Position numbers and translations under genes: made by a program
Notes under the pieces: model-generated
What the model saw: the letters and a program-made list of their open reading frames with translations, nothing else
The model's database searches: none
Told to the model about the DNA's origin: nothing
Shown here: piece after piece, positions 17,760-28,638 of the stretch
How positions within the stretch are numbered: the first letter of the stretch is position 1
How the letters are laid out: each line of letters opens with the position of its first letter
NCBI GenBank assembly: GCA_965367295.1
Contig: CBDUHN010000014.1
Location: forward strand, 1-62,758
Origin: JAIVHA01 sp965367295
GTDB taxonomy: Bacteria > Pseudomonadota > Gammaproteobacteria > DSM-19610
Length of the DNA stretch: 62,758 bases
Direction of reading: 5' to 3'

Positions 17760-20700
17760 TTAGCTCAATTCCACCTCAACATAGCGTTCCCTGCGGTCGC
17801 CCACAAGCGGGATCGCGCCTTGCGGACGCCCGTCACTATCCACGCTGACACCATTCAACTCGACACCATCCAGTGTCACTCGGCTCACATGCCCAGGCAT
17901 TTCACTGACGCGCTTGACCGTAATGTGGTAGACGGTCTCGCGATAGCGATAGTGGATTTTATAAGATGACCAATCGGACGGGATACAAGGGGCAATGCGC
18001 AACTGATCCACTTCCAGTTGCAGACCCAGTAGTGTTTCCACGCTCAACCGGTACATCCAGCCCGCCGCACCCGTGTACCAGGTCCAGCCACCCCGGCCTG
18101 TGTGTGGGGGTGCCGCGTAAATATCCGCGCACATGACGTACGGCTCGACCTTGTAGCATTCAATCCCGGCAGGCTCACTGCCGTGATTGACCGGATTGAG
18201 CATGGCGAACAATTCCCACGCGCGCGCGCTGTCACCCAGCATGGCAAGCGCCGTCGTGGTCCAGATCGCGGCATGGGTATACTGCCCGCCGTTCTCACGG
18301 ACACCGGGCACGTAGCCCTTGATATAACCGGGCTCAAGGTCTGATTGATCGAAGGGCGGATCGAGCAGCTGGATTAACTGCGCATCGCGCCGCACCAGGC
18401 GTTGATCCACCGCCGTCATCGCCTGGCGGGCGCGTTCGGGATCACCACCACCGGAAATGACCGCCCAGCTCTGGCTGATCGAATCGATCTGGCATTCGTC
18501 ATTGACCGACGACCCCAGGGGTGTGCCATCATCGAACCAGGCGCGCCGGTACCAGCCGCCGTCCCAGGCATGGGCCTCGATGTTGCCGCGCAACAGCTCT
18601 GCCTGATTGGAGCAAATTTCGGCAAAGGCTGCATCGTTGCGGCTACGAGCAAGACCAGCAAATAGCTGCAGGTTCTCGTACAGGAACCAGGCCAGCCAGA
18701 CGCTCTCGCCCTTGCCATCACGACCGACGAGATTCATTCCGTCGTTCCAGTCACCACAGCCCATCAGCGGTAATTGATGTTCACCAAAACGCAAGCCGTG
18801 TTTGATTGCACGCACGCAGTGTTCATATAGACTCGCCGCTTCAGCCGATTGCTGCGGCTGGTCGTAGTACGCCTCCTCCTCCGGGTACAACTCGCGGCCC
18901 TCCAGGAAATGAACCGACTCGTCGAGTACACCGGTATCGCCGGTCGTCAGGACATAACGACAGGTCGCATACGGCAGCCACAGGTAATCATCGGAAAAAT
19001 GGGTGCGCACCCCCTGCCCGTTGGGCGGATGCCACCAGTGCTGCACGTCTCCCTGGATGAACTGGCGCCCGGCACAACGGATCAACTGCTCACGGGCGAG
19101 CCACGGTGCCGCATGGATCAGCGCCATGGTGTCCTGCAGCTGATCACGAAAACCATAGGCGCCGCCGGACTGATAATATCCACTGCGCCCCCAGAGCCTG
19201 CAGGAGAGGGTCTGGTAGACCAACCAGCCATTGACCAGCACATCCAGGGCGGGATCCGGGGTTTCCACCTGCACCGCACCCAGGGTATGGTTCCAGTATT
19301 CCCACACTGCTTCAAGCGCCTGCCGTGCACCTGCCGGTCCACCGAAGCGCTGAATCAAATGCTGCGCTTCATCAGCGTTGCGGGCGGCACCGAATACGAA
19401 CACGATCTCACGCTCCTGTCCCTCGGCAAGTTCGATCCTGGTTTGTAGCGCGGCGCACGGATCAAGTCCCGCACCCGCCCTGCCCGACAAACGCTCGCGG
19501 CGCATCGCAGCGGGGCTTGCCAGCGAACCGTTGCGACCGATGAACTCGGTACGGTTGCCACTTACGGAACGATCCGGTTCGCTGATACCTTCATTACCAA
19601 CATGAGCAAAAACGATCCGATTGGCACATTCACGGCCGTAGGCATTGCGGGCAAACAGCGCCCCGCTGTGTGGGTCCGATTCGGTAACAATATGCATCAG
19701 ATTGGCGTGGCGCCATTCACCGAGCACCAATTCCCAATACCCCGTCAGCGACAGGCGGCGAGTGCGCTTCGAATGGTTTCGCAGCTTCACCACCACGAAC
19801 TTAACCGGTGCATCCATGGCGACGTAGGTAAACAATTCCGAGGAGATACCGGCTTCATAGTGCTCGAATACACTGTAGCCAAAGCCGTGCCGGCACACAT
19901 ACCCGGTCTTACCGTGGGCGGGTAACGGCGTCGGCGACCAGAATGCGCCCGTTTCCTCATCACGGATATACTGCGCCTCGCCGCTGGTGTCGCCAAGCGT
20001 GTCATTGTGCCAGGGAGTCAACCGGAACTCGTGCGCATTTTCCACCCAGGTATAGGCGCTGCCGCTCTCGCTGATCACCGTACCGATGTGCGGACTGGCA
20101 ATCACATTGACCCATGGTGCCGGTGTGCTCTGACCCGGCTCAAGGGTAACAACGTACTCACGCCCGTCGGGCGTGAAGCCCCCCAGACCGTTGCAGAAAA
20201 TACGTTCGCGCGCTGGCAGCGGGTGGGCAGGCTCTTCTTTGGGTAGTGGTACCGGGGTGAGCCGGCGCGGCAATCGCTCCAGCGGTGCGCGGCGTTGCAC
20301 TTGTTCCGCCAGGGTCACGGTAGTGTCGGTCAGCACGACGCGGGCGACTGTCTGGAACAAAACCCGGTCCTCCTCGGACAGTTCTTCGGAACGGCGTAAA
20401 AATATCCCGCCCGGTTTGTCGACCATGTGTGCCTCGGGACCGATGTTGATCATCCCCATGATCTGATCTTGCAGTACTGCCCGATAACCTGAGAAATCGT
20501 CGTTAATGATCAGCAGATCGGTAATCAACCCTTTCATCCGCCAATAGGCATGGGCATGCAACACTTGTTTTGCCAGCTCGATGCGGGCCAGATCACCGAT
20601 GCGTAGCAGGATAATAGGAAGGTCGCCCGATATCGCAAAACGCCACAACCCGGACTGCCCCAACTGGTTGCGTGCAATAATGCTGGGCACGGCGCGACGC

Positions 20701-23700
20701 AAGGCATTGCCATAGATCACCGATCCGGCCAGGCGGCCAAAGATCTGGGCATCGGCCTCGCTGGAATTAAGATGACGCAACACCTCCTGGCTCTGGAACC
20801 ATGCCATTTCAAAGGCACGTTCGACAAAGTGGCGGTCACAGTATTTTTCAATCAGCGCCAATGCCGCCTCGCGCGTTTCTACCACACCGGTGATGATTTG
20901 CACGCACGCGGATTCATCGCCTGTCAGGGTGATGGTGCTGCGGATTGCCGCAACTGGATCGAGTACCGGGCCGTCCGTGTTAGACAAGTGGATCGTCGAC
21001 TGGCCTGATAATGGGGAGTCCTTGCCACTGCTGTGTAGCGCTACCGGATTGGCCGCGGTGCGACCCCGACCGATGAATTTAGCCCGGTCAGTCTCGTAGG
21101 ACGGCGAGTCGATCATTGCGTTGGGCGCTGCCAACAGGTGAAACATCCACGGCACCTGTTCTCCCGGAGTACGGGGTCGGCGGGTACAGAGAATCGCCTG
21201 CTGCTCAGGCAGGATTTCAGTTTGTACGAACAGGTTGTTGAAAGCGCGATGCGCCAGGTCGGTATTCAACGGCGCCAGCACCACCTCCATATAACTGGTC
21301 ACTTCGATACGACGGGTATCCGCCGACTGGTTGGTCAGGGTAAGGCGACGAATCTCGACATCGTCTTCCGGTGACACACTGATCTCGGTGTGCGTTTCGA
21401 TTGCCTCGTCACGGCGCCGGTATTCAGCGCGTGCCTGGACGAAGATCGCCTCATAGTGATCGGCCTTGCACAGCGTCGGCTGATAGGTATTCGACCAATA
21501 GCGTCCTGTGTCGCAATCGCGCAGGTAAATGAATGAACCCCAGTTATCACAGGTGACATCCTCGCGCCAGCGACTGACAGCCAGGTCAAGCCAGCGGCTG
21601 TAACCGCCACCGGCATGGGTCGCCATGACGTGGTAGCGGCCATTGGATAACAGGTGAACTTCCGGTATCGGCGTGTTCGGGTCGGTAAACACGCGCATGA
21701 TATCGCCAGCATCTTCGGCGGGTGGACGCGCAGCTGCATTGACTTCCGCCGCGTGCGGATGCAGGGTTGCACCTTTCTTCGGCACCCGCTCCTGTAGCAA
21801 TAATTGTGTCGCCTGGACAAAGGGATCGGACATGAAACGTCGCTGCATCGGCCTATCGAGTAATACGTGCTCCAGAGACAACAGGCTCATGCCTTGATGA
21901 TGCGCCATGAAGCTGCGTACCACGGCGTGATTTTTGCCCCGCGGGACACGCGATGGCGTGTAATCAATCGCCTCATAGAAGCCATAGGCACCGAGGAACC
22001 CCTCCTCGGCAAGCCGCTTAAGATTGCGACAGGCCTCCAACGGCGTCACCATCAACGCCAGCGCGCTCGCGTAAGGCGCAATCACCAAATCGTCTCCCAG
22101 GCCACGTTTAAAACCCAGCCCGGGAACACCAAAGGCACGATATTGGTAGACCTGATGCATATCGGTGGCGTTATAACAGGACTCGGAAATACCCCAGGGC
22201 ACGGCGCGTTGCCTGCCATATTCGATCTGGCGCGCGACGGCGGCTTTACAGGTCTGATCCAATAATGTGTTGTCGAAACTGGGCATGATCAACTGTGGCA
22301 TGAGGTACTCGAACATCGAACCACTCCACGAAATCAGGCTTATGTCGCCACCATGACTCGTGAGCAGGCGGCCGAGTGCAAACCAGTGTTTCTGTGGTAC
22401 CTGCCCCTGCGCGATGAGCAGGAAACTGGCCAGGCGCGCTTCAGATGCCAACAGATCGTAACAGGTCGGATCGCGACGGCGTTCGCCGACATCGTAGCCG
22501 ATAGCCAGCAAACTGGTCGACGTGTCATAGAGAAATTCAAAATCCATCAGCGCCAGTTCGCGGCTACGATCGATCAAATCGTCGATCATTCTGAGCCTCT
22601 CCACCGCCGCTTTATAAAGCGATCCTGCCGCTGCAACGGTAGTGTCATCGGTGTGTGTCCTGGCTAAATCAGCCAATGTCGGGATGTTGCTGAACTCGCG
22701 CAACTCGGGCACCAATAAGTGAAGCTCATCACGTAGCGCACAGGATTGCTGGTCAAATGCCTGCGCCCAGTAATACAGTTCTCCATCGATATCAATATCA
22801 GCGGGCAGCCATGCAACCAGGCTACCACCGATACGGTGTATTTCTTCCAGCAAGTGATCGACATCAGCCAGTGTCTGCGGCTGATCCATCGATCTTGCGG
22901 CAAGTGGTGCACGTGAGGTTAATGTGTTTTGCAGCTGCTTGATCTTTTGTGCAAGTTCCGGGGTGGGTAGTGCGGGCACGTGTTCGGCCAGTACCTGCAA
23001 GGTGTCTTGCAGCCCCTGGAACATGTTTGCTGGCAGCACCGGCTGATCTTTCAACTCGAGCAGTCCCGCCTGCAGGGTGACCAGGCTGCCAGCCAGGTTG
23101 CCGCTATCCACGGATGAGACATATTGCGGGTGTAGCGGTTGCAGCGAGTGAGTATCGTACCAGTTGTAAAAATGGCCACGGTAGCGTTCCAGCCCTTCCA
23201 TCGCCGCCAGTGTATTCCCGGTACGATGCATAAATTCTCCGGCGCAAATATAGCCGAAATCATATGCCGCCTGATTCGCCAGCAGAGCCATACCGATGTT
23301 GGTCGGCGAGGTCCGCGAGGCAAGGGTCGGTATCGGGTATTCCTGGAAGTTATCAGGCGGAAGCCAATTGTCTTGTGGCCCGACAAACGACGAGAAGAAT
23401 CGCCAGGTGCGTCTGGCCGATGTCCGTAAGAACGCCCGCTGTGCAGCGCTCAGGTCCGGTTCCAGTGAGACCAGCGGCAGGCTGATCCACCACACGATGA
23501 CGGGGGACACCAGCCACAGCAATAAGACCGGCGCGTAGAACAGCCATTCCAGCGGGTGGGTATGCCACACGCCCAATGCAAGAATCAGCACCATGAACGG
23601 CGCGACCCACATCTCCATCAAAAAATCGGCCAGCGTACGGCTCGCGTTGCGACGCGTATAGGATCGCACATGCCAGAGCAGCAGGCCGCGTCGCGTAAAC

Positions 23701-26480
23701 AGCATGCGTATACCTGAGCGCAGGATTGCATCCAGGCAAATCAGTGTGTCGTAGGGCAACAGGACGAAGCTCAGCAAGGCGATCAGCATTGAGCGGCCCA
23801 CGGTTTTCCCGGTCAGGATCAGGTGCACCTGCCAGTCACGATCTTCAGGTCGCCGCACGAGTTCGATCACGGTGGTCAACGTAGTGGGTAATAGCACCAC
23901 CCCCACGACCAGCAGGGTCCAGACCCACGCAGGCCCCGGACCAAATAGCCAGCCACCCGCCAGCAAGGCCAACAGCGCCGGCGATACCAGGCTGCGGCGC
24001 AGGTTGTCGATGATTTTCCATAGTGACAGGAGGGAGAGCGGGTTCGGTAGCCGCTTTGCCTCCGCCCCTGTTGAAGCGGCTGGTCCGGGGACGCTCGGCA
24101 ACAGCCAGCCGGCCAACTGCCAGTCGCCGCGAATCCAGCGATGGCGACGACTGGCTTCGATGACATAACTGGCCGGGTGTTCTTCAATGAGGTCGACATC
24201 CGTCACCAGTGCCGAACGGGCATAGCCGCTTTCCAGCAAGTCGTGACTGAGTATGAGGTTTTCCGGAAAGCGTCCATCGACGGCCTGGCGAAAGGCGTCC
24301 ACATCGTAGATACCCTTGCCGATGAACGAGCCCTCGCCAAATATATCCTGGTAGACATCAGAGACCTCGCGCGTGTAGGGATCGATGCCCGTCTCTCCGG
24401 CAAACAATTTGCTAAACCGGGATCGGCTTGCACTGGTCAGGCTGATCGAAGCACGTGGCTGAAGAATCGCATAGCCTTCCACGATGCGACCCTTGTCGGC
24501 ATCGTACACCGGGCGATTGAGCGGGTGAGCAATGTTGCCAATCAATGCACGGGCCGCATCACGGGGCAGTTGCGTGTCAGTATCCAGGGTGATGACATAC
24601 TGTATGGTACCGAGGATGGACGTGTCTCCGACGATATCCGAGAATGCGGTTAGTGCCTCTCCCCTGAGCCGGGCATTGAACTGCTCCAGTTTTCCGCGCT
24701 TTCGTTCATAACCCATCCACACCCGTTCATATGGATTCCACACCCGGGGGCGATGAAACAGATAGAAAACACATGGACGATCCTCGCGGTAGGTTTCGTT
24801 GAGCGTCTGGACAGCGGCGCGCGCATGAGCGAGCAGCGCGTCATCCTCGGGCAGGGCCTGCTGCACTGCATCGCGGAAATCCGTCAGCAAGGCAAAGTAT
24901 AGATTGGCATCCCGATTGCCGAGATAGCGGATCTCCAGGGCTTCGAGCAGGTCATCTATCTCCTGCGGACTGCTGAGCAAGGTGGGCACGATTACCATGC
25001 TACGGTGGATATCCGGGATTCCCTGTGAAAAATCCAGCCGGGGTAATACGCGCGGGGGTAAGACAAGCGTAACGAACAGATTTACCAGTGGCACCGCCAG
25101 GGCCGAGGCGCCAATGATGCCGGTTATCATGAAGTACCAGCTTCTCCAGTCAGCCGCGACTAAGCCGCCGAAAGGTAAAAGCACAACCAATGTTGCCAGT
25201 GCAGTAAGTAACAGGATTGGACCGAGGTAAAGGAACAATCGGAAACGCCGGCACGCACGGATTAGCCGTTTGTTCCACACCAAATGACAGCCAACCGCAC
25301 GCTCCAGACTCTGTCGCCCGTGATCGATCAGGTAATATCCGACATGCGCGCGACGGTCATTGTGACTCGTTTGCTCTGCTGCCGTCTGCGCAAGAACAAT
25401 GGCCTCGCGTGCCACCACCAACTCACTGCACGAACTCGCCTTCGCCACATCTTCGATGACATGTCGATAGCGGTCGCGGCTGGCAAAATCCTGGCTGGCA
25501 TGCATCCCCGCCGGGTCTTCACGCAATGTCTGCTCGACGACACTCAGCGACTCGACGTAATCCCGCCAGTCCATGCTACCGATGAAGCGCAGGCTACTGA
25601 TGCTGTTGGCAATGGATATCTGGTTGGTGGCAGCCATGCGGTCTGCTGCTGCCGATAACTGTGACGCAGTCACCCCCTGGTCGATCAGTTTTTGCTCGAC
25701 CCAGGTTTGCACGAATGCCAGCGCGGAGCCCTGAGCCTGAAGCCGGTCATGGAATTCCTCCACAAACGGTGCAGTCAAGGGCACATCGGCATTGGCAAAC
25801 TCGGCGAGTAAATGGATCAGTCGTTTTGGATCCTTTTCAGCCGTCGCGAGCATGCGGTCTGCCCAGGTAATGGCAGCATCGCGCTCCTCGCGTCGACGAG
25901 CGATACGCAAGCCGACGCGGCGCAGGTTTTCCAGCAGCGCGAGCTGTAGCATGATCGGAAATGCCCACAATTCGCCCAACCTTAAGGGTTCAACAATCTG
26001 ATAGGCGGCCACGAACTGGGTGGCATTATCGCTACCCACACGACCGTCCATATGAGAAATCAGCTCTAACGCCAGATCATAGATGCGCGGAAAACCGACG
26101 GATGGGCCATCAGCCAGGCGCGGTAATTGCCGACTGTAGCCACGCGGCAGATGCCGACGCGCCAGACCAACCTGTTGCTCGATAAGATAAAAATTGTCGA
26201 GCAACCAGGCTTCTGCTGGCGCGACCCGTTGCCCCGACGTGGCCGCGGGTGTAACAACATCATAGGCAGCGATAAGAACACGCTCATTATCCGCCAGACG
26301 AGGCAGCAACTTGTCCGGCCCCGGATGCGGATCGACACGATGCTGACCGGCCAGCGTTGCAGCGTGACGTTTGAGTTGTTCGATACTGAACAGCTCCGAG
26401 CGTAGCAACTCGCTATCCTGCTCGCTACGCGCGGCATTCCGTGTGCGTGCCGAAAAACCGAACTTCTTGATGACTTTCAA
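17760..26480 (-). CDS. ndvB: Cyclic beta-1,2-glucan synthase (NdvB/ChvB-like)
   Basis: This is a very large protein of about 2906 residues, close to the roughly 2800-residue rhizobial NdvB/ChvB. In order: an N-terminal domain, two helices near 410-470, a GT84 glycosyltransferase with ITLDTDTQLPRDAARALIGN and RRHRWIRGDWQLAGW, a second helix cluster (about 850-1020), a glucoamylase-like region, then paired GH94 phosphorylase-like domains. The last carries GYYQSGGAYGFRDQLQD and GCGDWNDGMNLVG with the catalytic Asp. It should make, cyclise and size periplasmic beta-1,2-glucans. The start is unsure: TTG 26480, preceded by GAGGA, begins the family-like sequence; ATG 26555 adds unrelated residues. 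Confidence 0.88.
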   Translation of the reverse strand: MKVIKKFGFSARTRNAARSEQDSELLRSELFSIEQLKRHAATLAGQHRVDPHPGPDKLLPRLADNERVLIAAYDVVTPAATSGQRVAPAEAWLLDNFYLIEQQVGLARRHLPRGYSRQLPRLADGPSVGFPRIYDLALELISHMDGRVGSDNATQFVAAYQIVEPLRLGELWAFPIMLQLALLENLRRVGLRIARRREERDAAITWADRMLATAEKDPKRLIHLLAEFANADVPLTAPFVEEFHDRLQAQGSALAFVQTWVEQKLIDQGVTASQLSAAADRMAATNQISIANSISSLRFIGSMDWRDYVESLSVVEQTLREDPAGMHASQDFASRDRYRHVIEDVAKASSCSELVVAREAIVLAQTAAEQTSHNDRRAHVGYYLIDHGRQSLERAVGCHLVWNKRLIRACRRFRLFLYLGPILLLTALATLVVLLPFGGLVAADWRSWYFMITGIIGASALAVPLVNLFVTLVLPPRVLPRLDFSQGIPDIHRSMVIVPTLLSSPQEIDDLLEALEIRYLGNRDANLYFALLTDFRDAVQQALPEDDALLAHARAAVQTLNETYREDRPCVFYLFHRPRVWNPYERVWMGYERKRGKLEQFNARLRGEALTAFSDIVGDTSILGTIQYVITLDTDTQLPRDAARALIGNIAHPLNRPVYDADKGRIVEGYAILQPRASISLTSASRSRFSKLFAGETGIDPYTREVSDVYQDIFGEGSFIGKGIYDVDAFRQAVDGRFPENLILSHDLLESGYARSALVTDVDLIEEHPASYVIEASRRHRWIRGDWQLAGWLLPSVPGPAASTGAEAKRLPNPLSLLSLWKIIDNLRRSLVSPALLALLAGGWLFGPGPAWVWTLLVVGVVLLPTTLTTVIELVRRPEDRDWQVHLILTGKTVGRSMLIALLSFVLLPYDTLICLDAILRSGIRMLFTRRGLLLWHVRSYTRRNASRTLADFLMEMWVAPFMVLILALGVWHTHPLEWLFYAPVLLLWLVSPVIVWWISLPLVSLEPDLSAAQRAFLRTSARRTWRFFSSFVGPQDNWLPPDNFQEYPIPTLASRTSPTNIGMALLANQAAYDFGYICAGEFMHRTGNTLAAMEGLERYRGHFYNWYDTHSLQPLHPQYVSSVDSGNLAGSLVTLQAGLLELKDQPVLPANMFQGLQDTLQVLAEHVPALPTPELAQKIKQLQNTLTSRAPLAARSMDQPQTLADVDHLLEEIHRIGGSLVAWLPADIDIDGELYYWAQAFDQQSCALRDELHLLVPELREFSNIPTLADLARTHTDDTTVAAAGSLYKAAVERLRMIDDLIDRSRELALMDFEFLYDTSTSLLAIGYDVGERRRDPTCYDLLASEARLASFLLIAQGQVPQKHWFALGRLLTSHGGDISLISWSGSMFEYLMPQLIMPSFDNTLLDQTCKAAVARQIEYGRQRAVPWGISESCYNATDMHQVYQYRAFGVPGLGFKRGLGDDLVIAPYASALALMVTPLEACRNLKRLAEEGFLGAYGFYEAIDYTPSRVPRGKNHAVVRSFMAHHQGMSLLSLEHVLLDRPMQRRFMSDPFVQATQLLLQERVPKKGATLHPHAAEVNAAARPPAEDAGDIMRVFTDPNTPIPEVHLLSNGRYHVMATHAGGGYSRWLDLAVSRWREDVTCDNWGSFIYLRDCDTGRYWSNTYQPTLCKADHYEAIFVQARAEYRRRDEAIETHTEISVSPEDDVEIRRLTLTNQSADTRRIEVTSYMEVVLAPLNTDLAHRAFNNLFVQTEILPEQQAILCTRRPRTPGEQVPWMFHLLAAPNAMIDSPSYETDRAKFIGRGRTAANPVALHSSGKDSPLSGQSTIHLSNTDGPVLDPVAAIRSTITLTGDESACVQIITGVVETREAALALIEKYCDRHFVERAFEMAWFQSQEVLRHLNSSEADAQIFGRLAGSVIYGNALRRAVPSIIARNQLGQSGLWRFAISGDLPIILLRIGDLARIELAKQVLHAHAYWRMKGLITDLLIINDDFSGYRAVLQDQIMGMINIGPEAHMVDKPGGIFLRRSEELSEEDRVLFQTVARVVLTDTTVTLAEQVQRRAPLERLPRRLTPVPLPKEEPAHPLPARERIFCNGLGGFTPDGREYVVTLEPGQSTPAPWVNVIASPHIGTVISESGSAYTWVENAHEFRLTPWHNDTLGDTSGEAQYIRDEETGAFWSPTPLPAHGKTGYVCRHGFGYSVFEHYEAGISSELFTYVAMDAPVKFVVVKLRNHSKRTRRLSLTGYWELVLGEWRHANLMHIVTESDPHSGALFARNAYGRECANRIVFAHVGNEGISEPDRSVSGNRTEFIGRNGSLASPAAMRRERLSGRAGAGLDPCAALQTRIELAEGQEREIVFVFGAARNADEAQHLIQRFGGPAGARQALEAVWEYWNHTLGAVQVETPDPALDVLVNGWLVYQTLSCRLWGRSGYYQSGGAYGFRDQLQDTMALIHAAPWLAREQLIRCAGRQFIQGDVQHWWHPPNGQGVRTHFSDDYLWLPYATCRYVLTTGDTGVLDESVHFLEGRELYPEEEAYYDQPQQSAEAASLYEHCVRAIKHGLRFGEHQLPLMGCGDWNDGMNLVGRDGKGESVWLAWFLYENLQLFAGLARSRNDAAFAEICSNQAELLRGNIEAHAWDGGWYRRAWFDDGTPLGSSVNDECQIDSISQSWAVISGGGDPERARQAMTAVDQRLVRRDAQLIQLLDPPFDQSDLEPGYIKGYVPGVRENGGQYTHAAIWTTTALAMLGDSARAWELFAMLNPVNHGSEPAGIECYKVEPYVMCADIYAAPPHTGRGGWTWYTGAAGWMYRLSVETLLGLQLEVDQLRIAPCIPSDWSSYKIHYRYRETVYHITVKRVSEMPGHVSRVTLDGVELNGVSVDSDGRPQGAIPLVGDRRERYVEVELS

Positions 26481-26560
26481 ATTATCCTCGTTTGAACCTG
26501 GCGTCCCGGCACACCACCGGTACTGTAAACTGTGTTTGCCGAAAACGCATACCACAGCCC

Positions 26561-27910
26561 TCAGGGGCGATCCGTGCGAGCGTGTGTCGTTCGCAGGGGT
26601 AACGACCTCAATATGACAAGACCCGCCACCGCGGAGACGACGGATGCCAGGAAGATACCCAACTTGGCGCTATCGACCAGACTCGCGCTGAAAGCCAGGT
26701 TGGCGATAAACAATGCCATCGTGAAGCCGATCCCGGCGAGCAGGCCGCCACCTGCCAGCAGCTTCCAGTCAAGATCCTCAGGGCGTATCGCGATACCCGA
26801 GCGCACTGCCAGCCAACTGAAGGTCACAATGCCAATGGGTTTGCCCAGAACGAAGCCAACGAACACCGCGACCGTGACGGAATTTCCGAGATCGCTCAAA
26901 GACAGCGGCAATCCGGCGTTGGCGAAGGCGAACAGCGGCATAATGACAAAACCGACCCACGGGTGGAGCGCAAACTCCAGCCGTTCCACCGGCGACAATG
27001 TTTCGCGCGCAGCGGTTTCGGCTGCCTGCAACGTCTGCCGATCTTTGGTGTCACCGCTGTCGTCGTCCCCCGCCGGATGCGCGACAACCTGGTCCAGAAT
27101 GGCATATAAACGCTTGTCGCCGACCCACCTGCGGGCAGGTGTCAGCATCCCGAGTATCACGCCGGTAATCGTTGCATGGATTCCCGAGGCATCCACGGCA
27201 AGCCAGATAAAGCCGCCGACCAGGAAGTAGACGGGAAAACCCCGGAAGCCGGCCAGCGCCATTGCGCGCACAATCACGATGCCAAGCGCGGCCAGGGCGA
27301 GCGAGCCCCAGGCAATGTGACTGCTGTAACCAATCGCCACGACGAGAATAGCGCCGATGTCGTCTACAATCGCAAGCGACAGCATGAATACACGCAGGCC
27401 TTGGGGTATGCGAGATCCCAGCAGCGCCAGGGCGCCAATGACGAAGGCCGTGTCGGTTGCCATAACCGTGCCCCAGCCACTCTCGCCGGGCTCGCCCCAC
27501 TGCAGCATCAGGTATAAGGCTGCAGGCACCACCATCCCGCCCAGGGCCCCGGCAATCGACAACGCGGCCATACGCGGGTTATTCAACTCGCCCAGGACCA
27601 GTTCCCGCTTAAGCTCCAGAGCGACCAGGAAAAAAAACAGTGTCATCAAGCCGTCGTTGATCCAGTCTCGCAACGAACGGGCAAACTCAAGTGAGCCGAT
27701 GTGGAGCCCGACCTGTGTTTCCCAGGCACTCAGGAATGGATGAGCCCACGGAGAGTTGGATAACAGCAGCGCAGCGAGTGTGAAAAACAACAGTACGGCA
27801 CCGGCCGCTGCCTCTATCCCCAGGAAACGGGCAAACGGCTTCGTCAACCGATCAATGGGTTCCCGCGGCAGTTGTACCGGCTTTGCACCAGTTTGCCGGT
27901 CATAATCCAT
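26561..27910 (-). CDS. nhaA: Na+/H+ antiporter NhaA
   Basis: The 449-residue membrane protein has about twelve helices and the NhaA hallmarks. The ion-site Asp pair lies in SLAIVDDIGAILV and the upstream Asp in MATDTAFVIGAL. It is a little longer than the E. coli protein because of a basic N-terminus and a charged loop of about 30 residues after VVAHPAGDDD. It exchanges sodium for protons across the inner membrane and supports growth in salt or at high pH. It lies upstream of the cyclic glucan synthase on the same strand with about 80 bases between, which hints at joint osmotic adaptation. The ribosome-binding site is weak. Confidence 0.93.
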   Translation of the reverse strand: MDYDRQTGAKPVQLPREPIDRLTKPFARFLGIEAAAGAVLLFFTLAALLLSNSPWAHPFLSAWETQVGLHIGSLEFARSLRDWINDGLMTLFFFLVALELKRELVLGELNNPRMAALSIAGALGGMVVPAALYLMLQWGEPGESGWGTVMATDTAFVIGALALLGSRIPQGLRVFMLSLAIVDDIGAILVVAIGYSSHIAWGSLALAALGIVIVRAMALAGFRGFPVYFLVGGFIWLAVDASGIHATITGVILGMLTPARRWVGDKRLYAILDQVVAHPAGDDDSGDTKDRQTLQAAETAARETLSPVERLEFALHPWVGFVIMPLFAFANAGLPLSLSDLGNSVTVAVFVGFVLGKPIGIVTFSWLAVRSGIAIRPEDLDWKLLAGGGLLAGIGFTMALFIANLAFSASLVDSAKLGIFLASVVSAVAGLVILRSLPLRTTHARTDRP

Positions 27911-28082
27911 TCAAGCATGCCGTCTCGATGATACTTCGCTCGTCTCATTGTCCCGGGCGACATTTACGGTTTCCGCCATCCGACCGGCTGCGTACCTTGA
28001 CGGCAGATCGGTCGGGAATCCGGCTGTCATAAACATAGTCGGGTGCACCCGTTCGCCGGGCGCTCAGACAGCAATAGCCTGA

Positions 28083-28217
28083 TCACATCTGATGAATCCT
28101 GTCGTTGCCAGGTGAATCCCTGGATGTCTTTTTGGCCTTTTTCGCAGCTTTCTTTTCTTTCGGCGACATGGCCGGTTTTTTCTTGTCTTCCCTTTGGCTG
28201 CTTCGTTCTTTCGTCAT
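28083..28217 (-). CDS. Small lysine-rich protein (44 residues)
   Basis: The ATG at 28217 is preceded by GGAG nine bases upstream. The frame encodes 44 residues, nearly half charged, with MSPKEKKAAKKAKK in the middle. Short basic proteins with this PxEKKAAKKAKK pattern recur as hypothetical genes in proteobacteria, as far as I recall; no function is known to me. It is soluble, disordered and likely to bind nucleic acid or polyanions, but that is inference from charge alone. It is independent of its neighbours. Confidence 0.6.
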   Translation of the reverse strand: MTKERSSQREDKKKPAMSPKEKKAAKKAKKTSRDSPGNDRIHQM

Positions 28218-28638
28218 GATGTCTTGCTCCGGATTATTGATGGGTGGCCGTCAGGCCGGAAAACGCCACAACCGGTCACCTGGCTGGCAGTGAATGCATG
28301 CCGGGCGAGGTTTGACCGCGTACGGGACGCCGAGAGAGGGATGTTTGTCATTGGGGAAACGGGGGTAGCCCGCTATCTGCCGATAGAGAAACCATTTCGG
28401 CGTGGAGCACGGTTGATTATAGCATAGAACAGAGTGTCTACCGTGTGGCGCTTTGCGCACGGTGCGCCAGTTATTCAAACACCGGCACTCCGCTGTGACC
28501 ACGCGAAAGGGATCGACGGGATTCGGTGTTTCGGGAACGACCCCGATCAATACACCGGACATGCCGATCTCCTGTGCTTGATACCTATTAATCGATCCTG
28601 AATCTTGCGCGGTTCGTAAAGGCTGCACTGCGGACGCA
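28218..28638. other. Intergenic region with unsupported open frame
   Basis: A minus-strand frame of 133 residues (28251-28652) spans most of this stretch. It has no recognisable motif, an irregular composition rich in Pro, Arg and Cys, and its N-terminal end overlaps the end of the DUF3309 gene. I do not consider it a gene. No hairpin or promoter stands out. Confidence 0.35.
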
